A stretch of 64,000 nt of DNA from positions 1-64,000 of the forward strand of contig BRLC01000006.1 in NCBI GenBank assembly GCA_024343425.1, read 5' to 3'. Shown here in pieces: positions 8,619 through 17,582 of the stretch; within the stretch, counting starts at the first letter, position 1, and each line of letters starts with the position of its first letter. The stretch is from Rhizobiaceae bacterium MnEN-MB40S (GTDB lineage: Bacteria; Pseudomonadota; Alphaproteobacteria; Rhizobiales; Rhizobiaceae). The notes beneath the pieces are model-generated. The model had not been told where the DNA came from. It did no database searches and saw only the letters and a list, made by a program, of their open reading frames with translations. Both the position numbers and the translations under genes were made by a program.

Positions 8619-9109
8619 CTATGTTTCCTTCGGTGCTGTTTCGCGGATGTATTCCAGCCAGCCCTGGAATTCCTCGATCGTCATGGCGCCGACCTCATCG
8701 AGCGTCTTGTTCAGGCGATCCGCCACCACGAAGGCATTCCATAGCGCCGGATCGCGTTTCAGTTTTTTCGGATGGCGCCCCCGTCGCCCCAGCGCATGAT
8801 CTCGGCGACGATCGATCCGATCACCAGAGGATCGGCGTCATTGCGAAGCAACTTGTAATCGTCGGTGGAGGCGGTGTCGAAGATCCGCGCCTTGCCCTTC
8901 TCATCATACAGCCGGTCGATCACCAGCAGCACGCGCTCTCCCGGATCGCCGTCTTTCAACCGTTCCGACCACGACTTGTACTCATCGAGCGAGAGCGTCC
9001 TGACCTTTGCGATCAGCGGATTGTCCGGCTCGCCCCAGGCGGCGATCTCCAGGGTGCGCCACTTGATATCACTGCCCTGGTCGCGGATACGTTTCTTCAG
9101 GGCGCTCAT
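8619..9109 (-). CDS. Tail assembly chaperone GT, -1 frameshift product
   Basis: Reading gene G up to a slippery heptamer A AAA AAC (8768 to 8762, frame CGA AAA AAC, directly followed by the TGA stop) and shifting by -1 gives a 47-codon extension: LKRDPALWNAFVVADRLN, ending EYIRETAPKET with stop at 8619. The extension has its own conserved-looking sequence and no credible start of its own. This is the known arrangement of lambda G and GT, where the minor fusion product binds the tape measure and recruits the tube protein. Confidence 0.85.
8759..9109 (-). CDS. Tail assembly chaperone G (unshifted product)
   Basis: A 116-aa protein, the main product at this locus, ending GGAIRKN at TGA 8759. 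Such chaperones coat the tape measure before tube polymerisation and are absent from the virion. It has acidic and basic helical stretches, and a typical segment LGEPDNPLIAKVRTLSLDEY-like (WGEPDNPLIAK). The start ATG overlaps the stop of the tail tube gene (ATGA), so both are translationally coupled. Confidence 0.85.
   Translation of the reverse strand: MSALKKRIRDQGSDIKWRTLEIAAWGEPDNPLIAKVRTLSLDEYKSWSERLKDGDPGERVLLVIDRLYDEKGKARIFDTASTDDYKLLRNDADPLVIGSIVAEIMRWGDGGAIRKN
8762..8768 (-). promoter_or_regulatory. Slippery heptamer A AAA AAC for -1 frameshifting
   Basis: The heptamer fits the X XXY YYZ rule in the frame of gene G and is followed at once by the in-frame TGA. The -1 frame stays open for 47 sense codons. 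This is the canonical signal of programmed -1 frameshifting in tail chaperone genes. Confidence 0.88.
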
Positions 9110-9513
9110 GCCGCGACACCCCGTGTCAGCTCACCCTTGCCGGTGAACTGGATAGTGATGCGGTTATCGGATTCCTGATCAACCGGCATGGAGATGCTGC
9201 TGACGCGCGCCAAACCCGAGATCTCCAGATAATCCGAAATGTCGCCATCCGGATAGGCGCTGATTGTGATCTCGCTACCGACCCGAAGCGCCGGCGCTCC
9301 GGTCGTGTCGCTCTGAAGCAGACGACAGCTGAGTGATCCCGACCATTTGGTCTTGTGCAGGACGGTGTCTTCCGACGTATCGCCCATTCCGTCGACCCGG
9401 CTGGTCGACCCCTCTTCCTCAGTGATCTCGAAGGAGATGATTTTCTGCAGCGCATTGCCATCAATCTGGAACACGCCGTCATTGCCCGAATGGACAACGG
9501 ATGATGCTGCCAT
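9106..9513 (-). CDS. Major tail (tube) protein
   Basis: A 135-aa beta-rich protein (FQIDGNALQKIISFEITEEEG, then RVSSISMPVDQESDNRITIQFTGKGELTRG) directly upstream of the chaperone pair, which is the standard place of the tube protein. Size and strand pattern fit the compact tube fold of siphophages. It should be among the most abundant virion proteins. It begins 36 bp after the tail terminator gene and has its own ribosome site. Confidence 0.85.
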   Translation of the reverse strand: MAASSVVHSGNDGVFQIDGNALQKIISFEITEEEGSTSRVDGMGDTSEDTVLHKTKWSGSLSCRLLQSDTTGAPALRVGSEITISAYPDGDISDYLEISGLARVSSISMPVDQESDNRITIQFTGKGELTRGVAA

Positions 9514-9549
9514 CGTCTTAGCCTTTCAATGATGTGGGGATGTTAAGTC

Positions 9550-10002
9550 TCAGGCCCGAAGGCCGGGATTGCCGTGCGCCGTGATAACTTCGCAGACAAA
9601 GTTGAGCCGGATAACGCCGGATCGTTTTCTGCCCTCGCCAGAGAGGCTCTGTTCCGCACCGTCATATTGGCAAAGCATAACCAGGCCGCCGAGGTTGTGG
9701 TCCACCTCGATCGAGGCCTGCGCAACACTGGTCATTTCGGCGAGCCAGCCGGTCACATTCGCGCCGGCATACCAGCACTCGACCACGAACTGCGGAGCGC
9801 GCCTGACATCGTCGCGCGTGCGGTCGAGGATGGATTCTGCGCTCCAGTAGACTGCATAGAGCGGCAGGTCGTCGGGGTTCGGTTCATGCACCAGCTCCGT
9901 TTCCACATCGGGCACAACGCTTTTCGTGCCAACCGTGACGTCGAGACCGGTCAACCGGTCGACGAAGACCTCGCGGATCTGAATCCAGATATGGTCAGTC
10001 AT
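9550..10002 (-). CDS. Tail terminator-like protein (gpU position)
   Basis: A 150-aa protein between the head-tail joining protein and the tail tube, the place of lambda gpU and of similar tail-end proteins. It has an N-terminal helix (IWIQIREVFVDRLTGLDV) followed by alternating strands (YAVYWSAESI, QFVVECWYAG, GVIRLNFVCEVIT), the pattern of that fold. Its start overlaps the upstream stop by 4 bp. The call rests mainly on order and size. Confidence 0.7.
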   Translation of the reverse strand: MTDHIWIQIREVFVDRLTGLDVTVGTKSVVPDVETELVHEPNPDDLPLYAVYWSAESILDRTRDDVRRAPQFVVECWYAGANVTGWLAEMTSVAQASIEVDHNLGGLVMLCQYDGAEQSLSGEGRKRSGVIRLNFVCEVITAHGNPGLRA

Positions 10003-10313
10003 GCTGTTTCCAGAAACAGCATCACAAAGCCCGTGCCATCCGGCTCGGCCGTTTTGCGGACCCAGTCCACGCCATCGATCGTCAGCGTATCGTCATTGGC
10101 GTGACCGATCGGCAGATCGGCTTCCGCAACGATCACCTGTGGTCCGGCATCGGACAGATCGACGGCGCCACCGAGCGCCACCTGCAATGCCTCGCGGTCG
10201 AAGATCCCGGTCATCGTTGTCGATCCGCCGCCGGCGAGCGTGTAGACGATCGCTGCGCCCCACTCATCGGGATCGATGAAGATCGCACGCTCGATGTCGT
10301 CCTCGATCGCCAT
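9999..10313 (-). CDS. Head-tail joining protein, gpFII-like
   Basis: A 104-aa protein that resembles the lambda FII type of head-closure proteins: an N-terminal acidic helix, a strand pair (AAIVYTLAGGGSTTMTGIFDRE) and a C-terminal beta part (DDTLTIDGVDWVRKTAEPDGTGFVMLFLE). It should sit between the portal ring and the tail. It overlaps both neighbours by 1-4 bp in a tightly packed operon. Confidence 0.72.
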   Translation of the reverse strand: MAIEDDIERAIFIDPDEWGAAIVYTLAGGGSTTMTGIFDREALQVALGGAVDLSDAGPQVIVAEADLPIGHANDDTLTIDGVDWVRKTAEPDGTGFVMLFLETA

Positions 10314-10525
10314 CAGCGGGTATCCAGTTCGGTATCGGAGCCGTCGCTGCCGGGCGATCGATTGCGCTTGCTCTTTTGAGGTGGCGTCACCCGTTCAGCA
10401 TGACCGGCCCGCAGCCAGGCGCGCGCGATCGCGTCTGGAACATCCTTGCCCACCTGCAGCACTGCGCCGCGGGCAATCATGCCGGCAGCGCCCGCCAGCG
10501 TTCGAAGCGTTTTGATTTCAAACAT
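10313..10525 (-). CDS. Small head-region protein, unknown
   Basis: A 70-aa protein with a helical N-terminal half (LRTLAGAAGMIARGAVLQVG, then VPDAIARAWLRAGHAERV) and a disordered, charged tail. It has no family I recognise. It is retained between capsid and head-closure genes with 1-bp coupling to the next gene, so it is probably real. Confidence 0.6.
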   Translation of the reverse strand: MFEIKTLRTLAGAAGMIARGAVLQVGKDVPDAIARAWLRAGHAERVTPPQKSKRNRSPGSDGSDTELDTR

Positions 10526-10575
10526 GGTGTATCTCCAGGGCAGCCCGGCTGGACGCCGGGCCGCCGTTGTGGGCG

Positions 10576-10758
10576 TCAGGCCGAGGCCTTCGCCTTCTTC
10601 ACCTTGTCGGCTTCCGCCTTGTCGGTTGTGAACTTGCCAAGGTTCTTCAGATAGTCGGCGTCGCCTTCCGGCACCGTGCAGGCTTCACCCGGCTCCACCA
10701 CCTCACCATCCATAAACATGCGCCGGAGCGCATAGCCCTTCTTCAGTTTTGTCGACAT
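10576..10758 (-). CDS. Small head-region protein, Lys-rich C-terminus
   Basis: A 60-aa protein (MSTKLKKGYALRRMF, then EVVEPGEACTVPEGDADYLKNLGKF) directly after the capsid gene. The start at 10758 is set by AAGGAG 9 bases upstream; the longer open frame upstream overlaps the capsid gene and is not coding. Proteins of this size with a compact strand-turn core and a Lys/Ala tail are common after capsid genes in alphaproteobacterial prophages. Function unknown. Confidence 0.65.
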   Translation of the reverse strand: MSTKLKKGYALRRMFMDGEVVEPGEACTVPEGDADYLKNLGKFTTDKAEADKVKKAKASA

Positions 10759-10790
10759 GTCATGGTCTCCTTTTCCTGTCGCGTTTGTTA

Positions 10791-12716
10791 TCAGGCGGTC
10801 AGCGCATCGAGCATGGCCGAAAAGCTCTCCGGCCTGCGCGCTTTCACATCGACGTCCTGGTGAATGATGACCCGCAGTCCTCCGGCGAGCCCCTTGGTGT
10901 AGGGATCGATCAGAATGTCGACGCCCGACCAGGTCGCGATGATCAGATCCGCCCAATTGCCGAAGAACATCGCCGAAGCCACACTGGTGGACGTTCCCTT
11001 CGAAAGCGTAGAGGACACCTGATTGGAAACGCCTGCGCGGTATCCGTTGAGCGAGCCGAAGCCGTCGGTGTTACGGCCCTCCGGCCAGATAAAGATACCG
11101 TTGGTGCCGGCGGCCTTTTCGGTTTCCTTCAGTTTGCCGCGAACCTTCGCGTTAGTCAGGTAGCCGAGGCTGCCGATATCGGCATTGTCGACCGAGACCT
11201 CAGTCTCGAGATTGACGATATGCGACCAGCTAGGCGCGGCCCCGTTTGTGCCGCCGACGACAGCGCCGATGCCGGTCATGTTGGCAATGCCGGTCGGCTC
11301 GTCGCCGGTGCCGCTGCCATGAAGCGCGGCATAGTCGATGCCGAGCGCCATGGCGGTCGCGAGCTCCGTACGCGTGAAGGATTCGGCCGCAATCGAGGAC
11401 TGAATGATGAAGCGGCGGGTAAGATCGATGTAGGCGCTCGCCGTCGTCGGCGCGAAGGACACCTGGTCGAAGGTGTAGCCGGTCTCCTGGGCGTCATCGC
11501 CCTCGCTGCCCCAGAAGATCCCGGCCGAACCCGACTGTCTGGGCAGATCGAATGTGCCCGTCATGTCATTCATGACCGTCGCGCCAAGTTTGCGAACCAT
11601 CATCTTGTTGCGAAGGATCTCGATAAAGGACCCGGCTATCAGGGTATTAGCGACCACATTGCCGCCGGTAGTGGCCGTAGCCACCGACTGTTCGCGCGTG
11701 CCACTCATCGGCTCGCTCAAAATATCCGACGGGATAAGGATGCCCTTCGCCGTTCGACCAGAACGACCGGATTCGGCCTCCGAAACTTCGAACTCGAAGG
11801 ATGCCTCCTCCTGGGCGCGCCGGTCGGTCGGATTGGCGAGCGCGCGGATCGCGCGGAGGAAGGAATAGTGCTTCTTTTCCCTCTGCGTCAGGCCGACTTC
11901 GGTGCGCGCGCTCGCCACCTCCGGCGCGCGTTCGCCAAGTTCAGTAATCACTAGCTGATTGAAGGCGGCGACGCTCGTGCCGCCGGCGATTGCTTCATTG
12001 GCGCGGTCTCCCATATTGAAGCGCGAACCGATCGCGGTGATTGTGGCGACCCGCTCGCGCTCGGCGCGGCGGATGTCGTCGGCATTCACCGGCGGTTCGG
12101 ATCGGGTCTCGACGGCGGGAGCTGCAGGTACGGGTTCGGGCGCCGGAACGGGATTCTCGTTTGGCATTGATTCTTCTCCATTGAGTTCAATTGTTTTGTT
12201 GGATTGTGCGTTGCGGCCGATGCCGACCGTCGGGTCGGCCGGAATGGTCACGATGCTGATCTCGTGCGGCTTCCAAGACGTGACGCGGTAGGTCTCCTCA
12301 CCCTCTTCCTCGCCTTCCAGGCGCATTCGGAGGATCTCGTATCCGACGGAGATATTCTTCAACTCTCCATCCTGTACGCGCTCCAGGATCTCGACCGCGC
12401 GTTTTGCCTTTCCAAAGCGCACGCGGGCACGGCCCCTGCCGTTCTCGATCCAGACCCTGGTGATTATGCCGATCTGACTATCGACATCGCGTTTGTGGTC
12501 GACCAGCAACGGCGCGTTGCCGCTGCCGACGAAGGCGGTATCGACCTCTCCGTCCTTATGGCCGAGGATCTCGGTGCCCCACCAACGCCGGTAGGGTTCC
12601 TCGGAAGAAAAGGACAGGTCAATCTCGTTCGAAGCCTCGTCTTCGCCTTCTCTTGTCGCATGGGTAATCTCGCCGGAGCGGAAGACCCGCTCCGGCACAT
12701 CGATCGTCTTGGGCAT
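10791..12716 (-). CDS. Prohead protease fused to HK97-fold major capsid protein
   Basis: A 641-aa fusion. Residues 1 to about 175 match the U35 prohead protease family, with the dyad residues visible as His74 in LLVDHKRDV and Ser123 in LKNISVGYE. A Pro/Ala/Glu linker (ENPVPAPEPVPAAPAVE) and a helical delta-like scaffold region follow. From about residue 310 the HK97 capsid domain is recognisable (SDILSEPMSGTREQS, TIAGSFIEILRNKM-like, GIDYAALHGSGTGDEPTGI, the IWPEGRN and VDILIDPYT segments). Autocleavage should release the capsid domain. The start ATG at 12716 lies 26 bp after the portal stop. The long open frame upstream of 12716 is a shadow. Confidence 0.92.
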   Translation of the reverse strand: MPKTIDVPERVFRSGEITHATREGEDEASNEIDLSFSSEEPYRRWWGTEILGHKDGEVDTAFVGSGNAPLLVDHKRDVDSQIGIITRVWIENGRGRARVRFGKAKRAVEILERVQDGELKNISVGYEILRMRLEGEEEGEETYRVTSWKPHEISIVTIPADPTVGIGRNAQSNKTIELNGEESMPNENPVPAPEPVPAAPAVETRSEPPVNADDIRRAERERVATITAIGSRFNMGDRANEAIAGGTSVAAFNQLVITELGERAPEVASARTEVGLTQREKKHYSFLRAIRALANPTDRRAQEEASFEFEVSEAESGRSGRTAKGILIPSDILSEPMSGTREQSVATATTGGNVVANTLIAGSFIEILRNKMMVRKLGATVMNDMTGTFDLPRQSGSAGIFWGSEGDDAQETGYTFDQVSFAPTTASAYIDLTRRFIIQSSIAAESFTRTELATAMALGIDYAALHGSGTGDEPTGIANMTGIGAVVGGTNGAAPSWSHIVNLETEVSVDNADIGSLGYLTNAKVRGKLKETEKAAGTNGIFIWPEGRNTDGFGSLNGYRAGVSNQVSSTLSKGTSTSVASAMFFGNWADLIIATWSGVDILIDPYTKGLAGGLRVIIHQDVDVKARRPESFSAMLDALTA

Positions 12717-12742
12717 GGGATTGTTTTCCGCTATTCGGATTG

Positions 12743-14200
12743 CTACTGATTTGTGTCGAACATGGACTGCACGACTGGAGTAAAGGCGATGCCGAGGCTT
12801 TCGGCCTTTTCCTTCGCCGCGGCGATCTCCTCGTAGATCTGCTCGATGTCCTCGCAGTTCTGGGCTGCGACCCGCTGCGGTGAGGTGAAGCCGGATTCGA
12901 CATTGGTGACGTTCGCCGTCGCTTCCTGCAGCGGATTGACCGCCCGCCAGCCGCGCGGCTGCCACTCGCATTCGAGGAATTTTTCCAGCTTCGAGAAGGG
13001 AAGGTTCACAGCGCCGGTCAGGATCGCCATCGGCAGCCACTGCTTGACGATCTCGTTGTGCATCGCGTCGGCAAGCCAGGCCTGCAGGATCTGCCACTCG
13101 TCGCGTTCTTCGCTTTTTCCCACATGCAGCGAGGAGAAGTTCGTGCCTTCGAGATCGTTGGCGATGCCGTTGTAGGAAACGCCGAGACCGGAGGCCGCGC
13201 CCCGCAGGATAGCTTTTATGAAGGAAGGCATCTCGTTGTTCGGGAAATCTGGATCGAAGGACTTGAAGTCGTGACCGATCGGCAGCGTTTCGACGGTGCC
13301 CGGTTCGAGATCCTCGACCTCCGGTTCCTTGTCAGTCGGGATGTCATTAACGTCCGCATCGAGGCCGCGCACCACGAAGCCCATCTTGGAGGCACCGACA
13401 CGGGCATTGGTGAGAGCCGCCTCCTCGAAGCCATGAAACATGTTGAGGCGGCGCACTGCCGTATGCGCCCATGGCATGCGGAGCTGCACCGAATAGTCTT
13501 CCGGTAACGCCAGATAGACGATGTCGCTTGCCGGCACACGGACACGCTCGCCTGAGAGCTGATAGCCATTCACCTGGTTGCGTTTCAGGAAGTGCCAGGC
13601 GACCGGCCGGTCGTAGCGATCGCATTCAACACCGCCATGGACGTAAGCGCCATTGCTCAGTTCTGCATTGAAGCCGACATCCAGCCGGTCGACGGTCAGG
13701 AACTGGATCTGAAAGCCGAACGGGCCGAAGTCGCGGCCGCGGAAAAAGCGGATGAAGACGCCGCCGTCGCGTGGCGCCACCATCGCCGCGATCCACTGCA
13801 TCTCCAGCCAGTTGAAACGGCCGCAGACCGTGGCGTTGCCTCGCTCGCCCCATTTGGCGAAAGCCTTTGCAAGAAGCTTGTTGTCGGCCTTGTCGAGTTT
13901 GCCGGCTGCGTTTCGCGCTTGCGGATTGTACTTGATGCCGCGAGCGCCCACCATGTGACGCCGGCACATCATCAGGAAGGCCCGCATATAGTCGTTGTTC
14001 TGGGCGAGCAGTCGCGAATGCTGGACCATGCCCATCAGGTCGATGCGATGCTCCTCGGCAAGCATCGTTGTATTGCGAAGACCGAAGCCGCCGGCAAGCC
14101 GGTCCGGCCGCGCGCCGTTGAAGCGTCGGATCTTCGGCACAGGCGATGGCCGCTGAACCACGGTGCGCACCTTCGGTTTGAACAGTCCGAACATCAACAA
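12743..14200 (-). CDS. Portal protein, lambda B family
   Basis: A 485-aa portal subunit forming the DNA-packaging ring at the head vertex. Typical lambda-portal segments are present: RNNDYMRAFL-like (LAQNNDYMRAFLMMCRRHMVG), MQWIAAMVAPRDGGVFIRF, the GFEEAALTNARVGASKMGFV segment and the C-terminal YNGIANDLEGTNFSSLHVGKSEERDEW, which is highly characteristic. The gene overlaps the gpW-like gene by 7 bp. ATG at 14200 or the third codon could start it. Confidence 0.93.
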   Translation of the reverse strand: MLMFGLFKPKVRTVVQRPSPVPKIRRFNGARPDRLAGGFGLRNTTMLAEEHRIDLMGMVQHSRLLAQNNDYMRAFLMMCRRHMVGARGIKYNPQARNAAGKLDKADNKLLAKAFAKWGERGNATVCGRFNWLEMQWIAAMVAPRDGGVFIRFFRGRDFGPFGFQIQFLTVDRLDVGFNAELSNGAYVHGGVECDRYDRPVAWHFLKRNQVNGYQLSGERVRVPASDIVYLALPEDYSVQLRMPWAHTAVRRLNMFHGFEEAALTNARVGASKMGFVVRGLDADVNDIPTDKEPEVEDLEPGTVETLPIGHDFKSFDPDFPNNEMPSFIKAILRGAASGLGVSYNGIANDLEGTNFSSLHVGKSEERDEWQILQAWLADAMHNEIVKQWLPMAILTGAVNLPFSKLEKFLECEWQPRGWRAVNPLQEATANVTNVESGFTSPQRVAAQNCEDIEQIYEEIAAAKEKAESLGIAFTPVVQSMFDTNQ

Positions 14201-14721
14201 AAGCTCATGAGTGTAATCCTGTGGCCGCTGCCGCGCTCGCGCGCAACCTCGGAGCGATAGAAGCGACGCCAGCGCTGCAGCTCGTCGACTGTCAGTTTGG
14301 TCAGGTTCCGACCGGCGATCGCATAGGATTGCACGTCCTTGGATGCACGGTTTTCCAGAAGCGCCTCAATCGCATCCAGCATTCGTTCGGCATGCGAGCG
14401 CGGATCGGCAAGCGCCGGATCGGGCGCAACAGTGATCACGCCACGCTCCACCGTCATCGCGACATCGTCGGCAAGGCGTGTCGCCTTGATCGCATAGTGA
14501 AGCGCGCCTGGGGTTTGCGAAATCGGGAGCGTACCGGCGTGCAGCCCATCCGCATCTTCCAACTCAACAGTCACCGCATCTGCTGAACCGATGCGCAGGC
14601 TGACCGTCAGGCTGTATTCATCGACCGGATAGAGATCGGTCAGATCGTCAAGCGCGATCGGAATCGCGTCGCCGGCGGTCGCCACCGACGGCATCGCATC
14701 CAGAGTATCAAAGCCCGCCAT
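14194..14721 (-). CDS. gpW-like head-tail connector with N-terminal extension
   Basis: A 175-aa protein in the lambda W position between terminase and portal. The C-terminal 65 residues (SHAERMLDAIEALLEN, then IAGRNLTKLTVDELQRWRRFYRSEVARE) resemble gpW and the small connector proteins of related phages. The first 110 residues form a separate beta-rich domain (YSLTVSLRIGSADAVTVELEDADG) that lambda W lacks. It overlaps the large terminase end by 14 bp. Confidence 0.7.
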   Translation of the reverse strand: MAGFDTLDAMPSVATAGDAIPIALDDLTDLYPVDEYSLTVSLRIGSADAVTVELEDADGLHAGTLPISQTPGALHYAIKATRLADDVAMTVERGVITVAPDPALADPRSHAERMLDAIEALLENRASKDVQSYAIAGRNLTKLTVDELQRWRRFYRSEVARERGSGHRITLMSFC

Positions 14722-16834
14722 TCATGCCTCTTGCAACATAGTTCTGTTTGCGTTTGCGGCGTGGTGTCCGCTTGACCGGAGCATCGACCTCTTCCATCTC
14801 TTGCCCTTCAGTCCGACGCGAAAAGGTGTTGTCGTCGAGTGGTCGGGCGAATGCCGGAGGTTGATCCCAATCGGGAATCTTGTCGGCCTTCAGCACGATC
14901 GTCAGCGCCTTTCCGTAGACGGCGAGATCCAGCGCTTCGTTGCGTATGCCATGGCGCTTCTTCTCCCAGCCACCAGGCATGCGCACTTCCGCGCAAAACT
15001 CCTCAAAGACATGGTCGGGCAGTTGCTCCGGCAGGTGATAGGCGCCTGGTCCCGGATCTTTGCGGGTAAGCGACAGGGCGATTTCATCCTTCAGCAGATC
15101 AGTTCCCGCATAGACGAGTTCGATATCAGTGCGCCGTGTCCGGCGGCGCTTGTCCATCTTCTGCGGCTGACCGAAGCGGGCGCGGTCCTTGTCGAGACCG
15201 CCCTGCCCCTTGACCAGAAAGACGCGCCGGGCATTGCCGGCCTTCTTTTGCCGGCGCAGGAACAGATAGGCGTTGTCGGTCACACCCGGCTGACCGCCGG
15301 AATCGATAATCATCGCCGCTGGTCGGATCTCATATTCGCCGCCGGCAACCGGGTAATAACGCTCCAGAAGCGGTGACAGCACCTCCCAGTCCTCGGCATA
15401 GCGACCGGGATCGATCGAGCGCGCCGCATTGCCGGATGCATCGCGCTGCCCGCCGGGAGCCAGTTCCGGCGGCACCATCAGATCAAAGCGGTCGATCAGC
15501 CAGCGTTCCAGGCCGACGCCCCAGGCATCGACCTGCACCACGAAGCGGTTCGCCTGGATATCGACCTGCACCGTCAGGAACCGCGTCGGAGCCGTTGCCA
15601 TCTTCATCGGGAAGCGCTGGGCGAGCGCTCTCAGCATCTCGTCGGAAAGCCCGTCGCCGATGGTCATCACCTTCGGCAGATAGGGCTTACCCTGGTCGAC
15701 ATTGACCGTCGTCTTCAGCGCCTGCTCGTCGCCCTTGGTCTCGAACTCTTCCTTGGCTCTCAAGTAACGGGCAACGAGCTGCTCCCAGCCCTGCATGACG
15801 GCGACCGGTCCCTCGCACCAGTAGGAGACGATCTCCGTATCGCGGACATTCGGATCGTCGATCTCGACCGGCTCCCCCTGCCCGCTTTCGTGCAGCCAGA
15901 AACCGGAACGGTTCAGCTCGTTCCGCGAAGCGACCTCGATGACGCATCCGTTCGGGCAGGTCATGACGACGGTCTTGGCACTTTCGCCCGGCGTGTCCTT
16001 CGTCTCCCATTCCAGACGGTCGAACAACGGCTGGAACGGTTCGTTACAGGACGGGCACGTCCAGTAGAAGCGACCGCGCGTTCCCTGATTGTAGATCGCC
16101 ATGATGCCGGTCGCGGGCGGCGCTTCGTGCGGCGTCGAGGCCTTGAAGTCCGGATTGAGGATTGGACGGCCAGGTGAGCCCTCGACGATCGTCATGCCCA
16201 TAGACCCGAAGGTCTGGTTGCGCTTGATCGAGAGATCGAAGGGCGAGCCCTCGCCGCCGACATCGTCGACCATACGGTCGTAGTCGGTGAGCAGCATGTC
16301 CGGGATGTCGAACATGGAAAGTTCGCCGATCACCGGCCAGGCAATGCGCAGGTTCATGCCGCCGCGAAACTGCTTGTCATGCAACGCGTCGGCGCTGCGA
16401 CCGGGCAATTGCCGCTCGGCAACGGTCGGCGTCGCCCGGATCATCGGCGAGACCTTCTTGCGCGAGAACTCCTTTGCGGTCGCTTCCGTCGGGCAGATGA
16501 TCTTCATCTCCCGCGGCATGCAACACACGCGATGCCCGAAGGTGTTGAGGATCAGGCTGTCGGACTTCACCGTTCGCGCCGGTCCGGTGAAGGCCACCGC
16601 ACCGAAGCGCCGGCTCGTCGTCATCTGTGACGGCTCGACCATGTAGGGAGCGAAGTCGTTCTTCCACGGGCCGGAATACGAGGGAGTCCGGAGCCGCCTC
16701 TCCTTGGCGGCCCAGTCCGGCACATCGATCCGTCTTGGCGGTTTCAGTGTTGGCAGCGCCTCGGCCAGGAGATCCACCGGATCGCAATAGTCCGGCACCG
16801 GCAGTGCGCCCAAATAGCGTTCGACATCCAGCAT
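14708..16834 (-). CDS. Terminase large subunit, GpA family
   Basis: A 708-aa DNA-packaging motor and cos nuclease. The N-terminal ATPase has a Walker A-like GPARTVKS (residues 84-91) and a Walker B MLLTDYD. A zinc-ribbon-like insertion (WTCPSCNEPF then CPNGC) marks the GpA type. The C-terminal nuclease part includes VQVDIQANRFVVQVDAWG and MIIDSGG. The GpA type predicts cohesive-end (cos) packaging. Its ATG overlaps the small subunit stop by one base (TGATG). Confidence 0.95.
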   Translation of the reverse strand: MLDVERYLGALPVPDYCDPVDLLAEALPTLKPPRRIDVPDWAAKERRLRTPSYSGPWKNDFAPYMVEPSQMTTSRRFGAVAFTGPARTVKSDSLILNTFGHRVCCMPREMKIICPTEATAKEFSRKKVSPMIRATPTVAERQLPGRSADALHDKQFRGGMNLRIAWPVIGELSMFDIPDMLLTDYDRMVDDVGGEGSPFDLSIKRNQTFGSMGMTIVEGSPGRPILNPDFKASTPHEAPPATGIMAIYNQGTRGRFYWTCPSCNEPFQPLFDRLEWETKDTPGESAKTVVMTCPNGCVIEVASRNELNRSGFWLHESGQGEPVEIDDPNVRDTEIVSYWCEGPVAVMQGWEQLVARYLRAKEEFETKGDEQALKTTVNVDQGKPYLPKVMTIGDGLSDEMLRALAQRFPMKMATAPTRFLTVQVDIQANRFVVQVDAWGVGLERWLIDRFDLMVPPELAPGGQRDASGNAARSIDPGRYAEDWEVLSPLLERYYPVAGGEYEIRPAAMIIDSGGQPGVTDNAYLFLRRQKKAGNARRVFLVKGQGGLDKDRARFGQPQKMDKRRRTRRTDIELVYAGTDLLKDEIALSLTRKDPGPGAYHLPEQLPDHVFEEFCAEVRMPGGWEKKRHGIRNEALDLAVYGKALTIVLKADKIPDWDQPPAFARPLDDNTFSRRTEGQEMEEVDAPVKRTPRRKRKQNYVARGMNGGL

Positions 16835-17472
16835 CAGTTAAACAGGTCCACGCGTTCTTCACGGGTGACGATCGGCCGGTCGGCAAAATACCGCTCCATC
16901 GTCCGATGCAGTTCCTCCAGCACCGTGTCGCAATGCTGGATCGCAACCGCCACAGCCTTCGGTCCGAGATTGACTTCGCGTTCCAGCACGTCCGGCAGCT
17001 GGTTGACGCCATCGCGGCAGAGCCGCAGCACCTCGGTCATGACTTCGCTGACATCCTCGCGCTGAAGCGTCTGGTTGCGTTCCCGGCACAGTTTGAGATG
17101 CGCCGCCTCGACATCGTATAACTGCTGGCGTTCCTTTGGAGGCAGCGCACGGATTGTGTCGCCCACCTCACCGCCGATCAGCTTGAGGCGCATCGCCTCG
17201 ATCGCCGCACGCGCTTCGCTACGCTGCTGTTCCTCGCCCGCCTTCTTCGACTGCCGCCACGCCCAGCACTGCGAGGCCATGAACTTGTAAGACCGGCCGT
17301 TCGTCCCTTCCTCGACGAAGGGCATGCCGTCGCGAATCCACGCCGCGATCGTCGGCTCGGAGACGTGGAAGAACTCGGCCACTTCCGTTTTGTTCAACAC
17401 AGCGTCCGGCACACCCTCCGGTAACGGAAAGGCTTTCACCAGGGCGTCGATGTCGAGAGGCTGGTCGGACAT
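16834..17472 (-). CDS. Terminase small subunit, Nu1/DUF1441-like
   Basis: A 212-aa DNA-recognition subunit. It has an N-terminal winged helix of the Nu1 kind (LNKTEVAEFFHVSEPTIAAWIRDGMPFVEEGTNGRSYKF), followed by a long helical oligomerisation region. It should bind cos and recruit the large subunit. The ATG at 17472 is preferred over an upstream in-frame codon, because the extra residues (FASAAAASFFDCCC) have no family counterpart. Confidence 0.9.
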   Translation of the reverse strand: MSDQPLDIDALVKAFPLPEGVPDAVLNKTEVAEFFHVSEPTIAAWIRDGMPFVEEGTNGRSYKFMASQCWAWRQSKKAGEEQQRSEARAAIEAMRLKLIGGEVGDTIRALPPKERQQLYDVEAAHLKLCRERNQTLQREDVSEVMTEVLRLCRDGVNQLPDVLEREVNLGPKAVAVAIQHCDTVLEELHRTMERYFADRPIVTREERVDLFN

Positions 17473-17582
17473 AGGACAACAACAATCAAAAAACGAAGCG
17501 GCCGCGGCGCTCGCAAAACCGGACACCCCGCGGTCGCGAATTACCCGCGCGGCTTCAATGCCAGGAAGGACCCGCGATGGAT

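Noticed and set aside
10749..11954. 401-codon plus-strand frame opposite the capsid gene
   Set aside because: Shadow of the capsid coding sequence; composition is atypical and the capsid domain is unmistakable.
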